From assembly GCA_958450365.1 (NCBI GenBank), contig CAUEEP010000211.1, forward strand, positions 558,001 to 622,000: DNA of 64,000 bases, given 5' to 3'. How positions within the stretch are numbered: position 1 is the first letter of the stretch; each line of letters begins with the position of its first letter. Source of the DNA: Mesorhabditis belari. Lineage: Eukaryota; Nematoda; Chromadorea; Rhabditida; Rhabditidae. The position numbers and the translations under genes were made by a program. Positions 23,509-34,435 of this stretch are shown piece by piece. The notes beneath the pieces are model-generated. The model saw only the letters and a program-made list of their open reading frames with translations. It ran no database searches and was not told where the DNA came from.

Positions 23509-24167
23509 GATATGTTTGTTTAAAAATGCTTTTCATTTCGTTAATTGATTGTTGCCTACGTTAAAATTTTGTTTTACTAATGAATAAATTAATCATAAAT
23601 AGCTCTGATTTGAATGAAAACTTCTTGTAAGCTATTTGCTTAATTTTGCGGCGCGGTTGAAAAAGCGGTTGTCTAAAATTATTAGTTGTTACTTGAATGC
23701 AATTTTCAAAATTTCACAAACTTTGTGGAAAATCTTGTTTCCATCAACGGCTTCATCGATTCGACCCGTTTCATTTTCGATCTTGTTGAAGATGAAAGGG
23801 AAAAGCTAGACTTAACTTTTGTGGTGCACTTTGTAAGTAAAAATCTGTAAACAGCGTGTTTCTGGCGCACTGAATACGAGGGTTTGCCGCTGTAGACTTT
23901 AAAAATTCATATCTGTACATATTGAGTGCAAATTAAACTTAAAAATCGATAAAAATGTAGAAAATTCAAGAATTTTAAAGCAAAACAACGAAATTTTCCA
24001 CAGTAGAAATGGAAAGACTACCATACCCCAACGCTTTCTTTTTCTAAAACGCATCAACACGCCTTATTTAACTGAGAAGAATAGCGAACTTTCTCATTCT
24101 CGTGTAGATTTTGTTGTTTTAGCGCTTTCTGTTTTATCATTTTGCACATTAACGCTTTTGGTTCTTT
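23509..24167. other. spacer containing a stray calpain exon
   Basis: AT-rich. The only recognisable item is the calpain exon copy at 23711-23815, annotated separately. Confidence 0.5.
23711..23815 (-). pseudogene. isolated copy of a calpain-gene exon
   Basis: Matches the calpain exon at 33045-33114 plus its flanks with few changes, on the same strand and 9.3 kb away. It keeps the reading frame (FNKIENETGRIDEAVDG, GNKIFHK). However, the splice acceptor CTTTCAG of the original has become CTTTCAT, so it should not splice. No neighbouring calpain exon accompanies it. It is a dispersed exon duplicate, not a working exon. Confidence 0.75.
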
Positions 24168-24640
24168 TCCAATATCGGGGGAGCGGTCCGATTATCGGGG
24201 GAGCGGAAGGATTATCGGGGGAGCAAATTTTGGCAGCGCTACATATGTCCTATTTAAAATTGTGACGAACGGGAGCTTGCTTTGTTGCAAAAAGTTATCG
24301 ACTCGAATTCCTCTTGAATGCTTGGGGACCTTTCGCCGTGCGCAAGTGTCACATGCCCAGCGAAATAGATATTTCCCCTTTGAGCGGACTTTCATCGATT
24401 CGCTAGTTTCAAATCCACGACTGGATGACTCCTTTGGTGACAAAATAATCGATTGCCGTCGATTTCTTGAACGCACAAATATCGGAGAAGCGCATCATCG
24501 TTAAAGTTTTAAAAAAAAATGTTGCAGTTAAAATACAGTCCCGGAAATGCATTTTTCGAGGGGGCAAAATTTGCTCCCCCGATTTTCCTTTCGCTCCCCC
24601 GATAATCTTTCCACTCCCCCGATATTGGAAAAGTACCACG
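24168..24640. mobile_element. inverted-repeat element with ATCGGGGGAGC ends
   Basis: The left end has TTCCAATATCGGGGGAGC and two further ATTATCGGGGGAGCG units; the right end holds the inverse (GCTCCCCCGAT repeated, then CTCCCCCGATATTGGAA). The interior is unrelated to known transposases. It is read as a MITE of about 470 bp. Confidence 0.65.
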
Positions 24641-24675
24641 CTTTTATATTGACTTTTTTTACAGGCAACGAGGCA

Positions 24676-25741
24676 ATGAGTGGAGCAATCGAGTCGCGAA
24701 TAGAAGTTGGGCCCTGTGGTTGCATGCAATGGCATGTAAGTTTGTGTTTTTTGGTCGTTTTTGGCAAATTAGATACCCGAAGTACTATAGAAGCTTGTCT
24801 AATATGATATTCTAATATGTCTTGGTTGAAAAGCTTAGCTAATATCTTGTAATAGTGCTAAGCAGAACAAATTATGAGGAGTTGTCAGTGAAAGAGTGAA
24901 ATGCTTGGCGGCTTAAAGGTTTCATTGTTGTTTTACGAAGTTTGGCTATCTAATCATCAGAAGTTTAATCTTTTCGGTTCGTTGAATTTAGGAAGATTCG
25001 TATTGATGATGTCATCTGTTAGATAGATAGTAACAATCTTAAACCTTTTTAGAAAAACAACTCACAACAAGAACAGCTCCAGTGGCTCGCAGATGTCGTA
25101 GGGGGTGATAACAAGAAGTTACGACTAGCTGATGAAGTAATCTTTAACAATTATAGTTGAGCGAAGTATATTTCAAAGAAAGGACTGCAAGCTAAGTTTG
25201 TTTCATTTAGATTCTGAAGGGAAGTCATCAACTTCTCGCGGATATCATGAACAACGCCTTTATTCTTTCGTCGAAGCCATTTAGAAAGGATGAGCCAACG
25301 GAGAAGAAAGTAGGAGCGTTTTCGGTAACTTTTAACGTCTTTGGGCTAAATGCCTAGGTTTATTGCATAGTTATTAGTATAGATACTAGGTACAATTGAC
25401 AATTGTTATTGCTTTTGATATCACCTATCTTTTAGCTCGAAGAAGCTATTGCGAAACAAAACGAGTTCGACCAAAGGATCGTCAATGTTCTGAAGAAGCA
25501 AGAGCCAGGGTTGGTTAATTCATCACAGTCAAAAACGAGTACAATTGTTAATGCAATTCCTTTAGGATTTCAAACGAAACAAGGGTTAGGACTAAATGAA
25601 ACAAACTTCAACTTCAGATGCTTCCAATCTCTTCTGGTGGGCTTCTTGGTGATCGTCATAGTCTTCTTCGCCTCGCTCGCTTCCGTTCCCGTCGACTCAA
25701 CCGACCCAAATGCGCTTTATGATCGACATCACTACATCTAA
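24676..25741 (+). CDS. small tail-anchored protein, unknown function
   Basis: Four in-phase exons, 24676-24735, 25053-25136, 25211-25324 and 25436-25741, give 187 aa. The ATG follows a TTTTTTACAG acceptor by 11 nt. The N-terminus is hydrophilic with Cys residues (GPCGCMQW); the middle is helical (EILKGSHQLLADIMNNAF, LEEAIAKQNEFDQRIVNVLK) and could form a short coiled coil. Near the C-terminus LLVGFLVIVIVFFASLA is a clear membrane segment followed by about 20 polar residues ending HHYI. That suggests a tail-anchored membrane protein, cytosolic side N-terminal. I do not recognise the family. An alternative splice near 25509 would remove the membrane tail. Confidence 0.6.
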
Positions 25742-26185
25742 AATTTGCTTCCGTTCTAGATTTTTGGTCTTTCGCTCCATCGTTCGTGCATATATCTCTA
25801 TCCATCTATCTATCTATTCTTTGTTTTCCATTTTCCAAGAATTTTTTGAGCATACAATGCCAATTAGTGATCTGCTTTTACTAGCTTTTCGACTGTCATC
25901 TTGCAAATTTCAGATATATCGTTGTCATGTTGAATAAAAGCTTTAAGGCACAGGGTGCCATGTATATTCACTTCAAAATTTTATTAAAAAGCAAATGGAA
26001 ATTGATAACTTTGATGCATCAAAGCAATAGGCTTATCGATGTAAAAGAAAACGCGTTTCAGAGGTCAAAATTCGTTAAAAACCGCAAATAGAGGCAAGCT
26101 TGTCGGAAAATCGATATCTTTTTGGGGCAGTGGGGGAGAGATAAAGAATAAAATTACAAAAAAAGCTGATAAACTCAAAAATAAG
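25742..26185. other. convergent intergenic spacer
   Basis: Lies between the plus-strand tail-anchored gene (AATAAA near 25933) and the minus-strand calpain. It includes a CTATCTAT stretch near 25795-25820. No exon seen. Confidence 0.5.
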
Positions 26186-29100
26186 TCAATTCCATTGTGC
26201 TGTTGATCTACTTGAGTTCCCTGAAATTTCTTGTTGTTCGACGATCATTGCGTAAACTGACCGCATTTTAAGATCTCCATTCGAGTAAGCACGAATGAGA
26301 AAATCCGCTTCTTGGTAGGGCTCAAATGTTGAGGGAACGACAACGTATTCACCGGGTGGAACACGGAAACGAACGGTCACCTAGAGAGCGGTGAACAATT
26401 CTAATCCATTTTAAACGTGTCAACTTTTTCTACGACTTTCTGCTTATCTCTATTGTTATCCAATCTATCCAATCTATCAAACGTTTTTTCTGATTCTTTG
26501 AGTATTCCATAAAGGGTATCAAAAGATGCAAAAAGTAGATGGATTCGGTAAAAATATAAACTAGATTACTGTAGAAGGAGACATGCTTTAGAGAATGAAT
26601 TATTTGATATTACGGTAACGATTAGAGTTGTTCATTGATAAAGCTACAATTTTGTCCACTCACCTCTCGCATATTCGTGAACACGGGCACTTTGGCGAGC
26701 GATTGATTTGAGCGGAAGAATTGCTCGTTCAGCTTCACCCCGTTTCCTTGTGGAGCCTAAATTTTGGGCTAATGACTAATGACTTTGATATCTAATTTTA
26801 CAAATCTTCTAGAAACCACCTTGTAAACGGAGAATCCAATCGGAAGATCGTCTTTCCCCTTTGGTCGGAGTTCGCGACGGAATTTTTGCAAAACCGCCAC
26901 CACAACCTGAAATTTGATTGATGAATTGATTAAAAATAAAGCCGGACTTTGTTGATTCTTTTGAAATTTGCATTGTAATTGCATTGCCAGCTTACCGTGC
27001 AATTTCCATCGCCTTCAACCCCGTTCTTTGCGTTCGTGAGCGACAATTGGAATTGTGGATTCTTCGGGAAGGTGGCTAAAAGAAAGAAGAGGTCACTGTA
27101 GAGCCTTTAGCCAATAAAATTAGATCTTTCTTTTTCAACTCACAAATATAATTGATACATCCCCCAGCGGTGTTCGCTTGACTGCTCCACGAGCCATCAC
27201 ATTGATCCTCTTGCCAGCTGGAAAGTTACGAGTTAAGATATGGTGACGAAGGTTTTAAAGATTTGAAAGTATTAGGGAAGTTTGTTTTTGTTTGTTTTTG
27301 GTTTGTTTTTGGTTTGTTTTTGTTTGTTTTTGGTTTGTTTTTGTTTGTTTTTGTCTTTTTGTCCCATGCAAACACCCACGATCCAGTCTCTTTCCCATCA
27401 TCGCGCACCACTCCCGTCATTCGCTCGATCTCGTCTTCAACCTAAAAACTTTTGTTACAAAGTTGATAACTTGAATCAAGTACAGTAAGCTCATGGATGT
27501 GTTTTAATAATTGATCAATTGCTAACTCAAAAACTCTGTTAACTGTTAAACTGTTAACTCAAAAAACTCACATCGGCTGACAAGTTGCAGACTTCCAACT
27601 GCTCGAATGAGGTGATGAAATCGTCGAAAGATATCCTAAAAATTCTTCTTTTGACTCAAGTTCTTTGAGATTTGTATGAAAATTTCACAACTAGATTCAC
27701 AAAACCTATCATTAAACCATTCGGTCACTCACCAAAACTCGCCATCCGCATTAAAAGCCACTTGCAGCTTCGACTTCTCCGTTTGGTTCACCGAATTCCA
27801 CAAAGGACTGTTGTCCGACCAGGCGCCGTTCCATTCCTGGAAATGGATGGAAATTGAATGGCTTTATATTTAAAGAATACTAATCTAGCTTTAAACGGGA
27901 TCTCCCAGCAATCCACACCTTACTATTCCCCCACGGGTTTCTCACGCGAAGCAGCTCCACATCACCGGACGAGGTTGGCACCTGGAAATGATTTCTTAGC
28001 TTAAAATTGAATACTATAAATCCTCTATTAGACTGGCATCCTTTATTAGAGCGAAACTCGGTACTTGTGGAGTATCCGGGGGATCTTTCAATATCCGGTG
28101 GGGCAAAATTTTTGGGGGGTAGTCAAAACAGCGCCATAATAGAAAACGTTCAAAACAGCGCCGTCAAATTTCTCAAAATCCAAAAAACCAAGCCGGTTCA
28201 AGTTTTATATCAAAAAATTCCTTGCGTTCTTGGCTACATGATGGGTGAAACAGTTTTTAAAAAAAGTTAATATTTCATAGATAAAAAGAGCACTCAAAAT
28301 GTGTGTCGAGTGATACTCAGTTGGTTAACTGAATATCTTTAGAGACCCATTTTGAGTGCTCTTTTTATCTATGAAATATTAACTTTTTTTAAAAACTGTT
28401 TCACCCATCATGTAGCCAAGAACGCAAGGAATTTTTTGATATAAAACTTGAACCGGCTTGGTTTTTTGGATTTTGAGAAATTTGGAAATTTGACGGCGCT
28501 GTTTTGAACGTTTTCTATTATGGCGCTGTTTTGAACGTTTTCTATTATGGCGCTGTTTTGACTACCCCCCAAAATTGGGGGGTAGTCATTATATACGTTA
28601 TACACGACCCCTTTTAAAGATATTCAGCCGCTTAAGTGATTTGGTGGCAAATTCCCTTCAAATGCAAAGATATTCATTTTATTGAGGTTGGTTTTTGAAA
28701 GTTTACCCCGGATCTTAAAATTTTCTACATTTATTAATATTTTCTTTTTAGATGATGGAGACGTTAATCGAAGAGACGGTCAACAGCAAAAACATGCAAC
28801 TCGAGCGATCATTGGATGAAATGAGCGATGCTTTTGCGAGTTTTCTGATTATCGGGACTGTGAAAAAAGGATTAACCAAGAGCTTCGATGACGATGGAAG
28901 TGACGATGGAGGAGATAAGGAAGCGAGAGAAACGACCGGACGAGGAAGGGATGCAAATGAAGCCGAGGATTTGACGTGTGCAAGAGGAGCAAAGCGGCGA
29001 GCCTTTGCCTTTCAGCCTTTCAAGCTTTTCAAGCTCGGAGTGTTCGAATACGTCAAGGAGAACTTAAATCAAGAAGCTGCCAAACATTTTCGAGTATCAC

Positions 29101-32100
29101 GATCGTCGATTCAAGATTGGAGAAAACAAGAAGAACTTCGGTATTTTGTGGGCGAAATGTCGGTTTTTCAGTTGAGAACCTATGGCTAAAACTGTCAAAT
29201 TCGTGCTCAACGCCCTCGATTACCCCTAGAAAGGTGAAAGAAAAGTGAAAAAGTCAAAAATATAGGTGCTCCCCCAACCCACAAAGTACCAGAACTTCTC
29301 AAAATGGAAACAAGTCAATGGCGATGGGCGACATTTGGCGGATTCATTCAAACAATGCGCAATCACTACAGGACTCGATAGATCGGAAGATCAATCGATA
29401 GATCGAAAGACCAATCGATAGATCGGAAGACCAATCGATGGATCGGAAGACCAGCTCATTTCAAAACAAATGAACCTATCCCGATTGGAGATCAAAAGCT
29501 GAAAGATGCACAAATGGATCAAAAAGTTTTGGCTCTTCTTGAAGAAACAGATAACCACCGAAAATGATGTAGCAAGCTTGATTTTGATGCACCATTGGAG
29601 TTTATTGATTAGGTAAATACTTTATCATGTTTTTTTTATCTTTGTACATTAGCGGCATACCGGTCTAATAGATGATTTACAATATTTTCTGTTTATTTAT
29701 CGAAATATACCCGATTTTAGCTATTGCAAATGATTTATAGCCAAAAGAAACCGTTTGAACAGCAGTGATGCTGTACGCGTGTCCCATGATTAACCCGTTT
29801 CTCAGCTGGTTCTCAAAGCTGTTTGGATCGGCCTGAAAAGAGAATCTTACTATTTGCTAATTCAGTAATTCACTATTTGCTATCTCAAAGTCGATTAGAT
29901 TTTACTTTTGCATCAAACTCACATCAATACTTGCACAGAAGAAAGAGCCCATTTGAAAGCCGCGAACAATCATAGCCATCAACGTGTTCTTGTCGGTTTT
30001 TCGCAAATCAAAATGCTCAGTTAGACCACCTGAAATATTTTCGAATACTGACAATGAAATTTAAAATTTATTTTTGAATCTGTAGCAAATTGACACTGCT
30101 TTGCAGTTAGGCAAAATTCAATACACAAGTTAAAATTCAAAGCTGATCGATAAACTGGTCCAGCTTTGAGTAATCAGCCACTAGACGATATTCAGTTGTT
30201 CGTTTGTCGTAGCTTGTGTACTTAAAAGCCCATTTAAGCATTATTTAAGCTTTGTTTTGAGTGAGTTGTGAGCCCCTTTTTCTATTCATCCTTTTCACAC
30301 GCAATTGTTGAAATAATTGTGATAGTGCCAGGTTGCTCCAGTTTAAGCGACGCAAAGTTTACCCTAATAAGGGAAAATTTTGATAAATTATGCGCTTTCA
30401 AGACAAGTTTACCCTAATAAGGGAAAGTTTTTGATTGTTGTTGTGCTTTCAATACCATCTACTATTAAATCACACCGAGAAACGGTCTCACAAGAAATTA
30501 TAAAGATCAAAGTATAAATATTGGGTTGGTGAATTGAAAACTGCGGGATTTTGAACTAAAATGTGATAGTGCCAGGCTGCTCCAGTTTAAGCGAAGCGAA
30601 GTTTGCCATAATAAGGGAAAGTTTTTGATTGTTGTTGTGCTTTCAAGACATCTACCATTAAATCACACCGAGACACAAGAAACAAGAAATTATAAAGATT
30701 TTAGTCTCACAAGAAATTATAAAGATCAAAGCCTAAATATATATTTCTTACAGAATCCGAATTCAACTTGAACTTCTTAAAAGTTACCCGTAAAATCCTC
30801 GAGCGCGTCCATCGGAAGTCCACCATCGAGACACTCGTAACAAGTGAACATTCTGGAAAAGAAAGCTCAATAAGTATACTAGAAAACAAGCGTTTACAAG
30901 AATTTTACATGGTAAATCAATAGAGATTAAATTGATTATATTCTATAGATTCTATTCTATCGCTTCTATTCTATCGATTCTATTCTATCAATTCTATTCT
31001 ATCAATTCTATTCTCTCAATTCTATTCTATAGATTCTATTCTATCAATTCTATTCTATCAATTCAATTCTATCAATTCTATTCTATCAATTCAATTCTAT
31101 CAATTCTATTCTCTCAATTCTATTCTATAGATTCTATTCTATCGATTCTATTCTATCAATTCAATTCTATCGATTCTATTCTATCAATTCTATTCTATAG
31201 ATTCTATTCTATCAATTCTATTCTATCAATTCAATTCTATCAAATCTATTCTATCAATTCAATTCTATCAATTCTATTCTATCGATTCTCTTCTTAAATC
31301 TCACTTGGCATAAGCTTTCTCAACAAGAGCACTCCAGAATTCGTTTTGTGACGCCGATCGCATGTAAATCAATTTCCCGTTGATCGTTGGAAGACTAAAA
31401 AGGAAGATTTCTAATAGAAATTAGCCTAACTATAGATATCACAAGTATTTCAGAGCCAAGAGACAAGAACTCGAAGTACTCGAAGTATACAAGAACTCGA
31501 AGTACTCGAAGTATACAAGAACTCGAAGTATCAAAGTATACAAGAACTCGAAGTACTCGAGGTACTCTAAGTATACAAGAACTCACTGGGTTTTCCCCAT
31601 TGAATGTCAAATAAGAGATTTGAATTATTTACCCATACTTTACACTTTGCCCATTTTACAATACAATTCGAATTCCCCCTACCGATCGTCGATGACCACA
31701 TCGACCCATTTCCCGTAGCGCCAAAAACGGAAATGGAAAATCCCCGCGTAATTCTCGGTAAAACTCTGATCGGGTGGGACAACGCGGAAGAAAAGTTCGT
31801 CACTAAAAGGGTTAAATGAATGGATTATTGCATTATTGCCTCTTCCCCTCACCGAAGTGTCAAATTCGCGATTGCGGCTAGTAGCCAACAATCACCGAGT
31901 TGTCCTTGACAAACATCGAAACGACTCTCACCATCAACGAGAAAACATGGATCTTGGATAATATCCTGGAAACAGCTCAAGATTTGATGTTATCAAGTTA
32001 TCGACTTAGTTGAATCGATTGGATACAACGATCTCTTTCTCTGTAAAGTCGAAAATACAAATAACAAGGTTCCTTTGGGTTTTGCTGGATGTTTTAGAAA

Positions 32101-34150
32101 CATTCAAATTCCCCATTTGATATTATCAAATATCAAATGTTATCAAATCCACTTGCTAACAAGGTAACTAACGATATAAAACATTGCACTTACATGTAGT
32201 CGATGCTAACAAGGTAACTAACGATATAAAACATTATACTTACATGTGGTCGAAGCCATTTCACCGGCCCGGATGGCGGTTGTCTGTAGTAGAGACTTTT
32301 CGACTCGGCTGGGAACTCTGGATCTTCGAAAAGTGTTTTCGATTCGATACAACGATCTCTTTCTCTGTAAAGTCGAAAATACAAATAACAAGTTTACTTT
32401 GGGTTTTGCTGGATATTTTAGAAGTATTCAAATTCCCGAAATTACTTGTTGAAATCCAATCCCAGCGATTCGACGCCGGTCACCGCTTGAATCGCCGGCT
32501 TTTGTTGAAGGGGTTCAACCTGGAAAATGTTTTGCTTTTAGAAAATTCTCATATTTTACAATAATAGATATTTTAGCTATCTAAATCTAAACCTAGATAC
32601 CTTTTGATCTTCTCCACTCAAAATCTTATCGAGCACAACTTTCCCGACGTCGCTGATCTTGTTGTGGCGACCACCCTGAAAGGTTTTTGATTCAAATTTG
32701 CCAACAAAAAGAAATTTGAACTTTTTTTTTGAAAATAAAGTGATTTTTCACATAAATTTGTTTGTTTGTTTGTTGGTTGGTTTGATTGTTTGTTTGTTTG
32801 ATTGTTTGTTTGTTTCTTTGTTTGTTTGATTGATTGTTTGTTTGGTTGTTGGTTTGTTTGTTTGATTGTTTGTTTGTTTGATTGTTTGTTTGATTGTTTG
32901 ATTGTTTGTTTGTTTGATTGTTTGATTGTTTGTTTGATTGTTTGTTTATTTGATTGTTTCTTTGTTTCTTTTTTATTGTTAATTGATTTGTGAATTGTTA
33001 ATTGAAGGGATTATTGGTTAGAATTTCTTTCAAATTTCACAAACTTTATGGAAAATCTTGTTTCCATCAACGGCTCCATCGATTCGACCTGTGTCTTTGT
33101 CGATCTTGTTAAAGCTGAAAGGGAGAAGTTAGACTTTCATTTGCTATAAAGATGGAAATAGGTTTGGCTTGGAATTCTAGGTTATAATTTCTCATTTCTA
33201 GTTCATAAAGACAGAACTTGAAATCTATCAAAGCTAGACCTAATCTGATTTGATCTTTAGAATCATTTATAGAATAATCTTTAGTAAATGATCTTACTGA
33301 TGATCACATTTCCAATCCTTGTCCCCGAAATGACGATGACGACGCCAGTGATGACGGAGATCTGAAAAAAGAGATTGCGAATGACAGAAACCTTAGAAAT
33401 GGAGGTAATATGGTGTTAAAGCCAAGAGAATGATGAGTTGATTATCTTTTTGAGCTTTGTCTCTATGAATACTCGATCATATTGTCAGCTCCGAGCTAAA
33501 CTGATGTTTAAGTTACTATTGTTATTCTTGAAGGATTGTTCTCCCCTGTGCTTATCCCTTTCATCGAGAAAGGGCGGCTTGGGGTTGCCTAGGGGGACAA
33601 GTGAGGCTAACTTGAAGTCCCCCTTTGAGTTAAGTTAAAGAGAGTGGACTCCTTTTGATATCCTGCCATCTCTAACACCTCGACAACCCGATTCAACTCC
33701 TCCAACGTATTAGAGGGGAGTCGCTGTGAAGTTGCAGTTGCAGTTGTAGTTGCAGTTGTAGTTGCAGCTGCAGTTGTAGTTGCAGTTCAGGCCGGTCCCC
33801 CGTTTCCCCTTGCAATTGTAATCTATTCGTCTTATCGTACTACTGTAAATAAAGATATAGGATCTCTGCAACTGCAGTTCAGGTCGATGATTTCACAGCG
33901 ACTCTCCTCTAATACGTTGGAGGAGTTGAGTCGAGTTGTCGGGGTGTTAGAGATGGCATATCAAAAGGGATCCACTCTCTTTAACTTTACCCAAATTCTA
34001 GTCCATATCCGTTTACTCCTAGGAACGGACAATATTCAATGCTCTCTTTAGCGCCTTTAGCCTTTAACTCACGTCTTTTTTGCCCTCCAATCCGATGCAT
34101 AAAATGCCGAATGTCATTCAAATCCGAGCCACCAAAACCATCAAAAGCAT
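26186..34150 (-). CDS. calpain cysteine protease, atypical (no penta-EF-hand)
   Basis: Around 20 minus-strand exons; from the 3' end: 26186-26380, 26664-26756, 26820-26906, 26996-27075, 27144-27217, perhaps 27388-27447, 27572-27635, 27733-27836, 27897-27981, 29711-29832, 29923-30029, 30788-30852, 31305-31394, 31683-31802, 31853-31965, 32244-32364, 32446-32519, 32601-32675, 33045-33114, 33298-33361, 34073-34150; about 640 aa. The core starts [11 protein letters not shown] and has the catalytic Cys in [17 protein letters not shown], His in GHAYSITAV and Asn in RVRNPWGN, so all three catalytic residues are kept. A calpain beta-sandwich follows ([32 protein letters not shown]) and the protein ends there without EF-hands. 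Calpains are calcium-activated cytosolic proteases. An N-terminal exon is strongly hydrophobic ([13 protein letters not shown]), which is unusual. The start is not found; see candidate exons at 39-40 kb. Confidence 0.9.
27245..27362. repeat. GTTTTTG/GTTTGTTT simple repeat in calpain intron
   Basis: Alternating TTTGTTTTTGG and TTTGTTTTTG units. The open frames it creates on both strands are low-complexity artefacts. Confidence 0.85.
28118..28567. repeat. long near-perfect inverted repeat inside a calpain intron
   Basis: Arms 28118-28299 and 28348-28567 are nearly exact reverse complements (about 180 bp) around a 48-nt centre; the right arm has an extra CAAAACAGCGCCATAATAG-type unit. The outer edges carry CCCCCC/GGGGGG and AGTCAAAACAGCGCC. 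As part of the calpain pre-mRNA it would form a very long hairpin. Probably a MITE. Confidence 0.85.
28752..29189 (+). CDS. HTH (BrkDBD-like) ORF nested in a calpain intron
   Basis: 145 aa on the strand opposite the calpain, with an ATG right after TTTCTTTTTAG. The N-terminal 90 residues are acidic and Ser/Gly/Asp-rich ([18 protein letters not shown]). Residues 95-135 give [20 protein letters not shown] followed by [17 protein letters not shown], a Brinker-type/pogo-like helix-turn-helix that resembles the one at 22757. Such domains bind DNA and are often transposon-derived. No second HTH or DDE domain follows, so it may be a fragment or a first exon. Confidence 0.55.
   Translation: MMETLIEETVNSKNMQLERSLDEMSDAFASFLIIGTVKKGLTKSFDDDGSDDGGDKEARETTGRGRDANEAEDLTCARGAKRRAFAFQPFKLFKLGVFEYVKENLNQEAAKHFRVSRSSIQDWRKQEELRYFVGEMSVFQLRTYG
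29375..29455 (+). repeat. tandem ATCGATAGATCGGAAGACCA repeat
   Basis: About four copies of a 20-bp unit, in the same calpain intron as the nested HTH ORF. Confidence 0.8.
30318..30745. repeat. direct duplication in a calpain intron
   Basis: A block starting GATAGTGCCAGG and including GTTTAAGCGACGCAAAG, TAATAAGGGAAAGTTTTTGA and AAATCACACCGAGA occurs at about 30318-30515 and again at about 30560-30745. Confidence 0.75.
30945..31292 (+). repeat. TCTATTCTATCAAT minisatellite
   Basis: Dozens of TTCTATTCTATCRATT units filling most of the intron before the CYECLDGG exon of calpain. The 121-aa Ser/Phe/Tyr-rich frame across it is not a gene. Confidence 0.9.
31440..31585 (+). repeat. ACAAGAACTCGAAGTACTCG repeat
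   Basis: Irregular tandem GAACTCGAAGTA units in a calpain intron. Confidence 0.8.
31990..32445. repeat. duplications flanking a calpain exon
   Basis: Two blocks are duplicated around exon 32244-32364. About 31995-32110 matches 32329-32430, including the exon's own acceptor edge. About 32159-32206 matches 32207-32256, including the donor edge (CTTACATGTGGTCG). The copy carries both exon edges but not the middle. Confidence 0.75.
32757..32975 (+). repeat. TTTGTTTGATTG simple repeat
   Basis: TTTG/ATTG tetranucleotide array in a calpain intron. Confidence 0.9.
33615..34000. repeat. inverted-repeat element with GTTGCA core in a calpain intron
   Basis: The arms (about 33622-33745 and 33880-33995) share AAAGAGAGTGGACTCCTTTTGA, TCTAACACC, CGACAA and AACGTATTAGAGG in opposite orientation. 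The centre has GTTGCAGTTGTA repeats. Likely a MITE. Confidence 0.75.
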
Positions 34151-34205
34151 CTGAATCAATTCATTGAACTTTGAATGTTGATTTGGTTTTTTTTATGAAA
34201 TCAAT

Positions 34206-34435
34206 TACTAATTTAATGCTAAACTGTATAGAATTTAGAGCTTCTGTATGGAATTTCGATCTTCTGTATAGAATTTAGAGCTTCTGTATAGAGTTTAGAG
34301 CTTCTGTATAGAATTTCGATCTTCTGTATAGAATTTAGAGCTTCTGTATAGAGTTTAGAGCTTCTGTATAGAATTTCGATCTTCTGTATAGAATTTAGAG
34401 CTTCTGTATGGAATTTAGATCTTCTAAACTCCCAA
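34206..34435 (+). repeat. GAATTTAGAGCTTCTGTATA tandem repeat
   Basis: About ten units of 20 bp alternating TTTAGAGCTTC and TTTCGATCTTC. They generate the C-terminus of a long spurious minus-strand frame. Confidence 0.88.

Noticed and set aside
26186..26380. Free-standing 64-aa gene on the minus strand
   Set aside because: It is the last exon of the calpain ([17 protein letters not shown]), preceded by a proper acceptor, not a separate gene.
30932..31297. 121-codon plus-strand frame rich in Ser/Phe/Tyr
   Set aside because: Translation of the TTCTATTCTATCAA minisatellite inside a calpain intron.
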